From the NCBI RefSeq assembly GCF_018739885.1, contig NZ_JADOES010000016.1, positions 35,445 through 99,444 on the forward strand: a stretch of DNA of 64,000 nucleotides, written 5' to 3'. Both the position numbers and the translations under genes were made by a program. Below are positions 1-10,000 of the stretch, in pieces (the first letter of the stretch is position 1; each line of letters opens with the position of its first letter). The DNA comes from Leptothoe spongobia TAU-MAC 1115 (GTDB taxonomy: Bacteria > Cyanobacteriota > Cyanobacteriia > Phormidesmidales > Phormidesmidaceae). A model generated the notes under the pieces. The model ran no database searches, was not told the DNA's origin, and saw only the letters and a program-made list of their open reading frames with translations.

Positions 1-766
1 TGCCATCTGTGATGATGGCAACTTGCCCAGAGCCTGCAATTCCTAACAGATCAATATGTCCGCCCAGGGCGTTGAGCCAACCACTATCGATCAGCACTTC
101 TCCTCCAGCTAACAACAAGCTCTCACCATCAGGTACTCTCAATCCAAAGGTCTGTCCTCCAGATGCATTTATTCCAGCAGGCGCGACAGAACGGTTAATG
201 ATTTGCCCAGGGTCTGTCTCGCTAAAGAATAGGGCTGAGGGATTGACCGTCAGGATTGTGGGCACTTGTGGGTCAGATGCACTGAAGAGACCTTGGTTTT
301 CGAACTGAACCCCTGCTGCGGTTGTGGCCACAAAAGAACCGCCAATGTCCAGTTGGGCGTCAGGACCAAAGATAATACCATTGGGGTTAATCAAAAAGAA
401 ATCAGCTGCACCAAGCACGCCAAGGGTGCCTAGGAGTTCAGATGAGGTATTGCCTGTGACACGGGTCAAGATTGTTTCAATGCCTACCGGGTTGGCAAAA
501 TAAACTTCCTGTCCAGTTTCAATCGTAAAGTCTTGAAAGCTGTGAAAAAGATTTGTGTTATTGGTTACGCCACCTTCAATGCGCTCGCGAGTAGCACTCT
601 CTGGTACCACTACCGATGGATTTGTTCCTAAGGACCCATCTGGAGTAACTTGAGCACTGGTTAGCTGGGGAAAGGTGTGGATGAGTGCGGTTGCGATCGC
701 AACCGCGCGCAATACCAGTAGGGCATTTTCAGCTACAAACCATTTAACTGGATGGAAGTTGTTCAT
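1..766 (-). CDS. Two-partner-secretion exoprotein, filamentous hemagglutinin N-terminal domain (partial)
   Basis: This open frame starts at ATG 766 and runs off the left edge without a stop, so only about 255 N-terminal residues are present. It has an N-terminal hydrophobic stretch (ALLVLRAVAIATALI, ending near LTSAQ) that looks like a signal peptide. A TPS/haemagglutination-activity domain follows, with the family motifs FFLINPNGIIFG and GGSFVATTA. Such proteins are exported across the outer membrane by a TpsB-type partner, which is not in this window. The remaining C-terminal region is usually a long beta-helix. The family assignment is firm; adhesion or another surface role is only the usual expectation. 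It is divergent in function from the peptide island beside it, and the 146 bases between them hold its likely promoter. Confidence 0.85.
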   Translation of the reverse strand, partial: MNNFHPVKWFVAENALLVLRAVAIATALIHTFPQLTSAQVTPDGSLGTNPSVVVPESATRERIEGGVTNNTNLFHSFQDFTIETGQEVYFANPVGIETILTRVTGNTSSELLGTLGVLGAADFFLINPNGIIFGPDAQLDIGGSFVATTAAGVQFENQGLFSASDPQVPTILTVNPSALFFSETDPGQIINRSVAPAGINASGGQTFGLRVPDGESLLLAGGEVLIDSGWLNALGGHIDLLGIAGSGQVAIITDG

Positions 767-912
767 CACATTGGGGCCTTAGAGGGCTTGGGGCTAACGT
801 AATGTACGGTTAAGAATGACGTTCAACGCATACTATTGCAAGAAGTATAGCGGTATCTTAAGGAATAACTACGTTAAAAGACAAAGTTCTCAACGTTTTC
901 TCTAAATACTTT

Positions 913-3117
913 CTAGATAGCCTGAATCAGTTGGGTATAGAGCCCATTGTTTTGCCACAGGGTGTCATGGCAACCTTGCTCGACAACCCTACCATGGTTC
1001 AAAACAACGAGCTGATCACAATCGCGAATGGTGCTCAAGCGATGGGCCACGATTATATTGGTGCATTGCCGCCGTTGGAGATTTTGGCTAATGTGCCGTT
1101 CAGTTTCAGCATCCAGGGCGCTAGTCGCTTCGTCCATTACCAAGATCGATGGATTATGTACCAGGGCACGGGCAATTTCTAACCGTTGCCGTTGTCCTCC
1201 GCTCAGGTTATGCCCCCCCTCCATTAATTCACCCTGCAATCCACCTGAAATAGACCGCACCACCTCATCGATTAGGGCATCTTCACAAGCCTGGATCAGC
1301 TGTGGTTCTGTTACCCGATGATCCCATAGGGTGAGGTTGTCCCGAATGGTGCCTCCAAATAGGAAAATGTCCTGTTCTACCAGAGCCAGGGATTTTGCCA
1401 AAACAGGTCTAGGAATTGCCGTTATCGGCATCCCATCCAGCAGAATTTCACCGGACCAGGGCTGATAAAGGCCACAGATCAGTTTAGCCAATGTGGATTT
1501 ACCCGAGCCACTGCCCCCCACCAGGGCCAAGCTTTCTCCAGGACGGAGGATCAAATTAAAGTTTTCGAATAGGGGTGGTGCTACTCGAGAGTAGCCGAAG
1601 GTTACCTGGCGCAGTTCGAGGTGCCCCTTCAGCTGTGCTGGAGATGACCATTGCAGCTGCGTTTTGGAGATATTTTCTATGGATAGTGGCTCTAGTTTGA
1701 ATGTGTCAGGGGCAACCATCGGGTCTAAGGGATGTTGCAACACATCTTCTAAACAATTTAAGTCCCCTTCCAGTTCCTGTAGACGGCTGCCAAAGTTCAC
1801 TAAATCGTTAATGGGCATTTGAAACTGTTGCATCAAACTTTGAAAGGCAACGACCATACCAATGGTCAGTTCACCATTTATCACCCGTAAGCCACCGATT
1901 AGCAAAATCAGCAATGTTGTTAAAGACGTCAGAAAAATAGGCAAAATACCGAGGGTCTGATTAGCAAGATCGAGTCCTTGCTGAGTGTTAATCACCTTGG
2001 CATAATAACCAGCCCAGCGGGTAAAAAAATCGGACTCAATGGCAGATGCTTTAATGGTTTCCATACTTTTGAGTCCAGCAATGGCTACACCATGGGCTTT
2101 GCCTTGATCAAGCTGCAGCTTTAGGCTGGCGTCAATGCGATGGCGGGCAATCCACTGCAGAGCGAATACGTTGAGTAGGGAAAAGATAATGCCTATAATC
2201 GTGAGCAGACCATCATAGGCGAACATGACACCAGCGTAAAAAATCAGCATAATGCTGCTGATAACGGTGGTGGCCAGCTGGCCAGAGAGGACATCGGCCA
2301 CTCGGTTATTGATGCGCAGGCGATTGCTTACTTCTCCAGCTAATCGATGGTCATAGAACGCTACCGGTAGCCGCAGGCTTTGCCAGAGAAAACCGCTGGC
2401 CATGGTTGTCGCCAGTTTAATCCTGAGTTGTCGCAGAATCTTTAATTGCAGCAGCGACAGGATTGTCTGGAGCATAAGGGTAAACGCCATTACCAGGATT
2501 AATGGACGCAACCAATCGGTGCGATGATCTACCAAAATTTGATCGACAAATATTTGGCTAAAAACGGGCAGAATAATGCCAGGAATAGCCAGGAGAAATC
2601 CGGCCAGGATACAGTAGAGAATGGACCCTCTGGAAGACTTTAATCGTTTATTTAAGGCTAACCATAGACTAGGCTTTTGGCCGCCTGACTGAAAGTCTGG
2701 TCCTGGTTTTAGAGTAAGGACAACACCGGTAAAGGCCTCGTCAAATTCTCTAAGGGATACAGTGCGAGGACCAGTAGCTGGATCGTTAAGAAATACCCGA
2801 TCGCGACCGATACCTTCAACCACGACAAAATGACCAAAATGCCAAAATACAATGTAAGGCGGTTTGAATTGGCCGAGTTGTTCTAATTCTGCTTTGTAGC
2901 CATTGGCTTCTAGACCGTAGCGCTGAGCTGCTTGGATAATATTGCTGGCTTTACTGCCATCCCGCGAGACGCCACATTCCACCCGTAGTTCGGTGAGGGG
3001 CACTATGCGTTTATAGTAGGCCAAAATAATGCCCAGGGCGGCGGCTCCGCATTCGACCATTTCCATTTGGAGGAGCGTGGGGGTGTGAACGCGTTTGGTT
3101 CGGAAGGGGAGTGGCAT
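913..3117 (-). CDS. Peptidase-containing ABC transporter (PCAT), NHLM-type bacteriocin exporter
   Basis: This 734-residue protein combines a C39 peptidase, a six-helix ABC membrane domain and an ATPase. The C39 domain (residues ~10-135) has the catalytic Cys23 in MVECGAAALG, His in FWHFGHFVVVEG and Asp in LNDPATG. The membrane region spans ~165-450. The ATPase has Walker A GGSGSGKST, signature LSGGQRQR and Walker B ILVMDEATSALD. The family removes leaders after a Gly-Gly (or Gly-Ala) motif and exports the mature peptide through the inner membrane. All precursor families in this window end their leaders in such motifs, so it is the likely leader protease and exporter for them. Length and order are normal and all catalytic residues are present. 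It follows the TPR and NHNE-precursor genes on the same strand and is probably cotranscribed with them. Confidence 0.93.
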   Translation of the reverse strand: MPLPFRTKRVHTPTLLQMEMVECGAAALGIILAYYKRIVPLTELRVECGVSRDGSKASNIIQAAQRYGLEANGYKAELEQLGQFKPPYIVFWHFGHFVVVEGIGRDRVFLNDPATGPRTVSLREFDEAFTGVVLTLKPGPDFQSGGQKPSLWLALNKRLKSSRGSILYCILAGFLLAIPGIILPVFSQIFVDQILVDHRTDWLRPLILVMAFTLMLQTILSLLQLKILRQLRIKLATTMASGFLWQSLRLPVAFYDHRLAGEVSNRLRINNRVADVLSGQLATTVISSIMLIFYAGVMFAYDGLLTIIGIIFSLLNVFALQWIARHRIDASLKLQLDQGKAHGVAIAGLKSMETIKASAIESDFFTRWAGYYAKVINTQQGLDLANQTLGILPIFLTSLTTLLILLIGGLRVINGELTIGMVVAFQSLMQQFQMPINDLVNFGSRLQELEGDLNCLEDVLQHPLDPMVAPDTFKLEPLSIENISKTQLQWSSPAQLKGHLELRQVTFGYSRVAPPLFENFNLILRPGESLALVGGSGSGKSTLAKLICGLYQPWSGEILLDGMPITAIPRPVLAKSLALVEQDIFLFGGTIRDNLTLWDHRVTEPQLIQACEDALIDEVVRSISGGLQGELMEGGHNLSGGQRQRLEIARALVHNPSILVMDEATSALDAETERHISQNLQRRQCTNIIVAHRLSTIRDCDQLVVLNHGRVVEQGCHDTLWQNNGLYTQLIQAI

Positions 3118-3190
3118 AGTGCTTTGGGAGAGGGGGAGAGGGGTTTGCAGAGACGTTCCATGGAACGTCTGTACATCTGAAGGTTGGGAT

Positions 3191-4288
3191 TTAATGGATT
3201 TTGTTGCCTAGGACGATTTGCAGAGAATTGGCGTTGGTTTGGCACAGGTGGGTGTTGGGGTGATCGGGACCGACGGTATGGGTAAAGATTGAGAAGGCAC
3301 GCTCAAATAAGTTAGCGGCTTCGGCCAACTGGTTGGTTTGCTGTAGTAGGGATGCCAGATTGTTGATACTGATGGCTACCTCAGGGTGGTTGGGGCCCAA
3401 TAGGTCTCCTTTAATGGCTAATGCTTGACGGTAAGACTGTTCTGCCTGTTGGAGTTGCCCCTTGGCCTGTAGTGATGCGGCCAGGTTGTTGAGGTTAAGG
3501 GCAACATCGTAATGGGTAGGGCCATACTGTTGTTTGAAAAATGAGATCGCAGTCTCAAAATAATTGATTGCCTCATCCCATTGTCCCAGGCCATGCAAGA
3601 TTGAACCCAGGGCTGCGCCATCGGCAATGGTTTGGGCATGGTCCGGGCCGAGTAATTCTAGATGGAGCTGATAAGATTTGCGGGCATCGGGTTCGGCTTT
3701 AGCATAGTGACGTCGAGCGTGGTTTAGTCCTGCTAAATTATGATAAAGGGTAGCCACTTCACGGTGGTGTTCGCCATAGTGTTGAATTAGATCAGCTAAG
3801 GCAGTTTGATAAAGGTTTTCGGCGGTATCAAAGCGGCCCCAGTACTTATAAACAATGGCCAGATTGTTGATCAGGCTAATCCAAATGGGTTGATGGCGTA
3901 GGCCATGGTTTTCGGCTAAGGAGATTGTTCGCTGAAATGTCTTTTCAGCTTGGAGATATTTACCTTGGATGCGATATAGATTGCCCTGCTGGGATAGAAT
4001 CTTTAACTCTAGAGGGAGAGAGATTTTGGCAGGGTAGGTGAGTTTGATATCATGTAAGGCTGATTGGGCTGATTGTAGCTCGATTTGGACTTCATTGTAG
4101 TGGGCTTGGGCTTCCAGGCTAGTAATTAGGTGGCTTTGTAATTTGGCTTGAATAACTAGGCCTGCTAGTGGAGGTGGTAATTGGTTTAATAGCTGGGTGC
4201 AGCGTTCTATTACTTCTTTATGCTGGTGTTTTGTTTGGCAATGGGTGATGGTTTGAAGTTGGTGTTGCCAATCAGGTGTGTTGCCCAT
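3191..4288 (-). CDS. Tetratricopeptide-repeat protein, kinesin-light-chain type
   Basis: A helical-repeat protein of 365 residues from ATG 4288, which has a weak AGAG box ahead of it. ATG 4345 would add 19 residues and start 6 bases after the upstream precursor stop, but has no visible ribosome site. The body is built of ~42-residue TPRs of the kinesin-light-chain type, with recurrent phrases such as LNNLAASLQAKGQ, SINNLASLLQQ and GPDHAQT. There is no signal peptide or enzymatic motif. It lies between a two-module NHNE precursor and the C39 exporter, which suggests it binds precursor peptides or links them to the maturation or export machinery. That role is inferred from position only; TPR proteins bind many partners. 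Confidence 0.8.
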   Translation of the reverse strand: MGNTPDWQHQLQTITHCQTKHQHKEVIERCTQLLNQLPPPLAGLVIQAKLQSHLITSLEAQAHYNEVQIELQSAQSALHDIKLTYPAKISLPLELKILSQQGNLYRIQGKYLQAEKTFQRTISLAENHGLRHQPIWISLINNLAIVYKYWGRFDTAENLYQTALADLIQHYGEHHREVATLYHNLAGLNHARRHYAKAEPDARKSYQLHLELLGPDHAQTIADGAALGSILHGLGQWDEAINYFETAISFFKQQYGPTHYDVALNLNNLAASLQAKGQLQQAEQSYRQALAIKGDLLGPNHPEVAISINNLASLLQQTNQLAEAANLFERAFSIFTHTVGPDHPNTHLCQTNANSLQIVLGNKIH

Positions 4289-4351
4289 GGTAATGTTCTC
4301 TAATTGCGTTGTGGTTCCCCTGGATATCAGGAGAACCGTAAGCATTACGAA

Positions 4352-4768
4352 TCAGTGTCGTTTTATCTCGGAAGATACCATTGTTTCATTATGATTAGCG
4401 GAAAGAGCGTCATCCCCATACTCATCTTCAGATTTACCTTCACCGTTACCACCTGAGATCGCAGCTAGAGCATCTAAATTTAGCAGAACAATTGCAGGTG
4501 ACTTAGCTTGAGTAGTATTTGTAGAGGAAATAATTGTCTCATTATGGTTCAGTCGAACACCACTAGCTTCATACTTATCTTCGGGGTTGCCTGTGCTGTT
4601 ACCACCTGTGATCACGGCTAAATCATACATACTAAATTCAACAAAGTTAGATTGCTCAGCAGTATGGTTAGATAGAGTTCTCTCATTAATCAAGTGATTA
4701 GTATCTTGGCACTGTTGATGTAGATTTGGATGCATTAGTGAATCTGTGATTTGGTTTGTCATGGTCAT
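4352..4768 (-). CDS. Two-module NHNE-family RiPP precursor
   Basis: A 138-residue protein made of two leader-core modules in tandem. Module 1 has a leader-like stretch FSMYDLAVITGG, then a core of about 20 residues ending LNHNETIISS. Module 2 has LLNLDALAAISGG, then a core ending SANHNETMVSS. Both cores start Asn-x-x-Gly and contain Glu/Asp-rich NPEDKYEAS or KSEDEYGDD. The double Gly sites match what a C39 peptidase cuts, and a C39 exporter lies two genes downstream. The NHNE box recurs in the genes at 28846 and 49871. There is no cysteine in either core, unlike the large polyprotein, so any modification cannot rely on thioethers. I do not recognise a named peptide class. A copy of the shared upstream motif sits about 110 bases before the start. 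Confidence 0.75.
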   Translation of the reverse strand: MTMTNQITDSLMHPNLHQQCQDTNHLINERTLSNHTAEQSNFVEFSMYDLAVITGGNSTGNPEDKYEASGVRLNHNETIISSTNTTQAKSPAIVLLNLDALAAISGGNGEGKSEDEYGDDALSANHNETMVSSEIKRH

Positions 4769-4874
4769 AAATCCTTAAGAATTCTGTTTTCCAGATTAGT
4801 TGGCTGATATGAGGTTCTATAGGCATGATCCATATTCACCCCATGCCTATACTTTACAAAGTGCTGTTTGAGCA

Positions 4875-4925
4875 GTCATTACAGGAAATGTCTGGTGTTT
4901 GAGGTTATGTGTCAGAAAATGTCTG
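4875..4925 (-). promoter_or_regulatory. Shared upstream motif, copy 1
   Basis: Read on the plus strand, it has GTCATTACAGGAAATGTCTGG followed at a distance by GTGTCAG and ATGTCTG half-sites. It lies 107-157 bases upstream of the two-module precursor start at 4768. The same arrangement recurs upstream of ten other transcription units here, so it is probably a regulator binding site or part of a promoter. Confidence 0.6.
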
Positions 4926-4993
4926 TTTAACCCATTATGCATAAGTCCACTGTCAACTCTGAAAACAGAGAGAGCTGACAATGGACTCGCTGA

Positions 4994-5014
4994 GTAAGCG
5001 TAGCTATCGCTTAC
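4994..5014 (-). terminator. Small inverted repeat overlapping the M23 peptidase stop
   Basis: A perfect 7-bp stem (GTAAGCG/CGCTTAC) with a 7-base loop covers the stop codon of the M23 gene. No clear T-run follows on the minus strand, so intrinsic termination is uncertain. Confidence 0.25.
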
Positions 5015-6312
5015 ATGAAACAACGTTCAACGGTTTTAACCTGATCGCCATCTTCTGGATGGTGGGTAACTACTTCAGCTTCATAGCAACGTTGATTGCC
5101 AGGAGAGGCTGGTTCAATACCGGTGAAGCCAATGTTGAGCTGATACCAGCTGCTGTCGCTACTACTGGATGGATGGGGAGTGGCTGTGATCAGCTTATGG
5201 TCAAAGTCAGCGTAGCGATGACCATTGGTGAAGGTGGTACCTGCGTTTTGTTCTAAAAAGAAATCAGGACCGGTGGGGTTTGTACCGATGAAGTAAGGAT
5301 TCTCATCTTTCTCCGTATTCCATCTTGAAGAGCTAGTGGGGAAGGAGGTATGTTGCATACTCCAATCATCCACAACAAATTCATTGTTGTTGACTTCGTA
5401 GGCGGCAACATAGGTTCCCTGGGTGCTGGATTGGTCTGTGTAGGTGCGCTCGGTTGAGCCAACAGTACCGTCATAGGCTTTGAGGGTGACTGACTTGAGG
5501 TTAAAGTTATAGCCAGCATCTGCGGTTAAATTTACCCAAACATCGCTATCGTCAAGGTTAGGGGTTTCAGCAATTTCGACCGCTAGCGGATCGGCTCCCG
5601 TTAGTTTTGCATAGGGTAGATAAAACATGGGATTACGAGCATCCTTCGCATAGGAAAACCGACCAGATGTATTGCGTCCAGCGGCTGATGCCCGTACATA
5701 GGGATCACGAATCTCAAAGTGCAGATGGTCAAAGTCTCCTGCCTGGCTAGTGCCGGTCCAGGCAATGTGCTGACCTTTGGTTACCTGGGTGGGCTGACCA
5801 TTTTGATCCGTTGCCGCTATTTGCACGTTACTAACGTGATTATAAATAGAAATACGACAGGGATTTGTATTTGAGCAGTGAGTAGCCCCATTGGCAGGAT
5901 GGAGTAGGGTGATTTTGCGATCGCGACTACTCTTCTGGGTAATGGATTTGACATAACCATCGGCGACGGCAAAAACGGGATTATCACCATTGTTGTCTGG
6001 GGTCGCTAAATCAATGCCACGGTGAAAGGAAACTGCTCGACTGGTGGTATTAAAGTTGCGATATCCAAAGCCATGGTGGATGGGAAAATCTGTTTTACCG
6101 TCGGTGTCGATACGTTGACTATAGTCACAGGTGGTGCCTGTGGAACCATCATCCCAGGCATTGCCCAGTTCTTCTTTAATTCGTCCGCATAGGGGCCAGG
6201 TCATGGCATCCCATGTATTTGTTGTTTGGGCAGAGGCCGGTTTAGGGTTTGGTAGATTGAAGGTGATGATAATTGCGATCGCAATTAAAATTTTCAATAG
6301 TTTACTACGCAT
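5011..6312 (-). CDS. Secreted M23-family metallopeptidase
   Basis: This 433-residue protein starts at an ATG with a good AGGAG box 6 bases ahead. It opens with a signal peptide (hydrophobic ILIAIAIIITFNL, cleavage likely after ASA near residue 28). The LytM/M23 zinc-peptidase domain follows (~90-215), with the first ligand motif HRGIDLA and the C-terminal HLHFEIR motif, so the zinc site looks complete. The C-terminal half (~240-433) is a beta-rich region I do not recognise. M23 enzymes normally cut peptidoglycan cross-links or short glycine-rich peptides outside the cell. The gene has its own copy of the shared upstream motif, placing it in the same putative regulon as the RiPP genes. It could help peptide release, process exported peptides, or simply remodel the wall. 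Confidence 0.85.
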   Translation of the reverse strand: MRSKLLKILIAIAIIITFNLPNPKPASAQTTNTWDAMTWPLCGRIKEELGNAWDDGSTGTTCDYSQRIDTDGKTDFPIHHGFGYRNFNTTSRAVSFHRGIDLATPDNNGDNPVFAVADGYVKSITQKSSRDRKITLLHPANGATHCSNTNPCRISIYNHVSNVQIAATDQNGQPTQVTKGQHIAWTGTSQAGDFDHLHFEIRDPYVRASAAGRNTSGRFSYAKDARNPMFYLPYAKLTGADPLAVEIAETPNLDDSDVWVNLTADAGYNFNLKSVTLKAYDGTVGSTERTYTDQSSTQGTYVAAYEVNNNEFVVDDWSMQHTSFPTSSSRWNTEKDENPYFIGTNPTGPDFFLEQNAGTTFTNGHRYADFDHKLITATPHPSSSSDSSWYQLNIGFTGIEPASPGNQRCYEAEVVTHHPEDGDQVKTVERCFM

Positions 6313-6403
6313 TAGAATCTCCTAAAGATATACTTTCGGTTAATGAGTGTTGAAAAAAATTGTGTAATAACACACCCCTAAGATAGGAATTGAAACGGAC
6401 ATT

Positions 6404-6447
6404 GTCGTTACAGAAAAAGTCTGGTGTTTTGAAACAAGCTGTCAGGA
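6404..6447 (-). promoter_or_regulatory. Shared upstream motif, copy 2
   Basis: GTCGTTACAGAAAAAGTCTGG plus a downstream CTGTCAGGA half-site lies 92-135 bases before the start of the M23 peptidase gene. It matches the other copies closely in sequence and position. Confidence 0.6.
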
Positions 6448-6625
6448 GAAATTAGTTGGATAATGCTCCTCAATGAACTCAATCAGCTGTCAGGGATCTG
6501 TGTAAAAAAAGTACCTGTTGTGAGATAACGTCAGTAGCTGCTGTCCCCTTTGCAAAGTAGTAGGATTGATTCTTTAACCAAAAGAATTTCTATTAGTGAG
6601 CAGCTGTCAAAGTAGCTTGAGGTTA

Positions 6626-6646
6626 TTCAGGCCCTCAAGGCCTGAA
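6626..6646. other. Perfect intergenic hairpin
   Basis: An 8-bp perfect stem (TTCAGGCC/GGCCTGAA) with a 5-base loop in the divergent intergenic region. It lacks a T-run on either side. It may be an operator palindrome or an RNA hairpin; function unknown. Confidence 0.35.
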
Positions 6647-7054
6647 GATTAGGGGCTTCGGAAATTAATCCTCCCAAGCTCTTGTGGAAGAATAAGAACT
6701 CAAAGTCCCTCAGAATTGGGGGGATTTAGGCAGAGTTGTTTAAAAAATCATCTAATTCTATACATAGGTCTAATGTCAAAAATCCAAAGTTATAGTGTCA
6801 ACAGCTGGACTCTAGTTTCCTACCCAATCAGGCTTTCTTGACTTGCGTGAATATACGTAGCTATTAATCTTCAATCCATAATAATATCAAGTCGTCGAGA
6901 AGGCCCACAATATGCATTTCTGCACAGTCTTGAAATTACAAGGCTTACAGCTTATTTTATCTGGTCGTATATTATGGTTATTCAATCTGACTTGATATAA
7001 GATAAGATAAGATTATCTATCTATTAAAAAAAAGAACTTTATTCTCAACGAATA

Positions 7055-10000
7055 ATGATTGATCCTAATCTTCTAATTATTCAATCAAATATAAAGGTTT
7101 TAGCAGCCCTTAAGCAAATGGGGCATAATGCTGACATAAATTTGGAGCTAGCCCAGACTAATTCTTCCTCTTCGGCAAGAATTCCCAAACGTTCCAGCTA
7201 TGCCCTAGTTTTAGAGTCGGAAGAACTGGTAGGTATCTTAACCGAACGAGATATTGTTCGCTTGACAGCTCAGAAAATTGACCTTGCCAGTACCGCAGTG
7301 TCCGATGTCATGACTCGGCAATTAATTACCATCCAAGAAACAGAGTTAGACAATCCCTTCGCTGCTCTAACTATTTTTCGTCAACATCGTATTCGCCATT
7401 TACCAGTCTTAAATGCTCAAAAACAGGTCGTTGGAGTTGTTACCCAAAAAAGTATACGCAGTTCCTTAAAATCTAGAGATTTGCTGAGACTTCGCCAGGT
7501 CAGGGAAGTGATGTCTGACAATGTGGTTACTGCCATACCCAAGGCTACAGTATTAGACTTGGCCCAATTAATGGCAACTCACCGAGTAAGTTGTGTTGTG
7601 ATTGTAGAAGATCTAGCTTCGAACGGGACATCTATGCTCTCTCCCATTGGGATTATCACAGAACGAGATATTCTTCGATTTCAAACCTTGGATCTGGATT
7701 TGAACATGCTTGAAGCTCAGACAGTTATGAGTGCTCCACTCGTATGTATGAAACCTCAAGATGATCTCTGGAAGCTCAATCAAACAATGGAACGGTTGCA
7801 TGTCCGGCGGTTAGTCGTTACGGATGACCGCAACGTTCTAGTTGGGATTATCACCCAAACCAGCATTTTGACGGCAATAGATCCCATCGAAATGCAGAAT
7901 ACAATAATGATTCTGCAACAAGAGGTGGAGCAGTTGAGAAATGAACAGACTCAATTATTACAGGAGCAAAACCTTCAATTAGAAAACCAGGTCACTGAAA
8001 CCGAGGAACGATTTCGAGCCATTTTCAACCAGACATTTCAATTTATTGGCCTACTAAACCCAGACGGTATTTTGCTTGAAACCAATCAAACTGCTCTGGA
8101 GTTTGGTGGCTTAAAACGGGAAGATGTTATCAATCGTCCTTTCTGGGAAACCCATTGGTGGCAAATTTCATTAGAAACCCAGCAACAACTTCAAGCTGCA
8201 ATTACACAAGCTGCCCAAGGAGAATTTATCCGTTACGAGGTTGATATTCAGGGCATCCATGGAAAAATCATCACCATTGATTTTTCCCTTAGACCGGTTG
8301 TAGATGAGGCTGGCAGCGTCAAATGGTTGATCCCAGAAGGGAGGAATATCAATGATCTCAAGCGCACTCAAGAGGAACTAAAACAGAGTCAAAAACACTA
8401 TGCTAACTTGGCAGAAGCAGCTCCTGTGGGTATCTTTCAAACCGATGCAGATGGAAATTGTTGTTATGTTAATGAACAATGGTGTCAAATTGCAGGTCTT
8501 TCAGCGGAAGAAGCCATGGGAATGGGATGGGTTACTGGGTTACATCCTGATGATCGACAACGCGTAGCAGCTGAATGGTACCGTGCGGCTCAAACAAATG
8601 ACCTGTTTCGCTCAGAATATCGATTTCAATCTCTATCATCAGGACAGGTGACTTGGGTTTTAGGACAATCAGTCTCAGAAACAGACCTCAATGGGCAAGT
8701 TAATGGCTATATTGGCACTATCGTTAATATAACTGAACGGAAGCAAGCTGAACTTGAACTCGCTCAAAACAAAGCTAATCTTGAAATAAGCGTTGATCAG
8801 CGAACTGCAGAGTTAGAAGTTAGCAGACAACGACACGCCGACATGTATCAAAAAACGCCTGTTATGTTTCATTCCATTGATTGGCAAGGGCGAATCCGCC
8901 ATGTTAGTGATTACTGGTTGGAGAAGTTAGGATACACCCAAGATGAAGTAATTGGACATAAATCAACAGAATTTCTCACTCCAGAATCTTGTCACTATGC
9001 AGAAACAGTAGTGCTTCCAGAATACTTTAAGACAGGCGTTTGTTCTGATATTCCTTATCAGATAGTTACCAAAGGTGGCCAGGTAATCGATGTCTTGTTG
9101 TCCGCTAACAGCCATCAAGATACCTCGGGACAGAGAATGTCTCTGGCAGTTATGGTCGATGTAACTGCCAGTAACCAAAAGTTGTACCGGGAGAAAGAGC
9201 TGGCTCAGGTAACCCTGCAATCAATTGCCGATGCCGTGATTACCACAGACGCTCAGGGATACATTGAATTTATCAATCCTGTTGCAGAAGAATTAACCGG
9301 TTGGAAAGCGGCTGAAGCACAAGGAGTTCCCTTAACTCAGGCGTTTCGTATTATCAATGAAATTACACGTACTTCGGCAGAAAATCCAGTTGAGAAAGTT
9401 TTACGTGATGGCCAAATTGCTGGATTAGCAAACCATACCGCTTTGATTTCCAAAAGCGGTATTGAGTATAGCATTGAGGATTCTGCAGCACCGATTCGTA
9501 ATCGCGCGGGCGACATTATTGGAGCGGTTATGGTGTTCCACGATGTGACCCACGCTCGCCAACTTCAGAGAGATTTATCATGGCAAGCTAGCCACGATAG
9601 CTTAACAGAGTTAGTAAATCGGCAAAGATTTGAGCAAGAGCTTGATGTAGCTCTCCAGAGCTTAATACACGATGATCAGACTCATGTTTTATGTTTCTTA
9701 GATCTAGACCAATTTAAGATTGTTAATGACACTTGCGGTCATACGGCAGGTGATGAACTTTTGCGTCAGGTTTCTCAACTCTTGAAAAAGCAGATTCGTG
9801 CAATAGATCTTTTAGCTCGACTCGGGGGGGATGAATTTGGAATTTTACTTAAACAATGCTCCTTAGAAGCTGCACAAGCGATCACCCAAAAGGTCCTATC
9901 AGCAGTACAAGACTTTCGATTTGTGTGGCAAGATAAAGTGTTCAGTATCGGCGTTAGTATTGGGCTTGTATCTTTGGATATGGAAAGCATCTTGACTGAA

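Larger units (their letters stand above)
6313..7054. other. Long intergenic region between divergent genes
   Basis: This is a 742-base AT-rich spacer between the M23 gene (minus) and the GGDEF-EAL gene (plus). It holds the shared motif (6404-6447), further AGCTGTCA-like half-sites at about 6480-6610, and a perfect 8-bp hairpin at 6626-6646 (TTCAGGCC, 5-base loop, GGCCTGAA). Just before the plus-strand start is a very AT-rich stretch with iterated ATAAG units that may carry that gene's promoter. I see no coding potential in it. Confidence 0.6.
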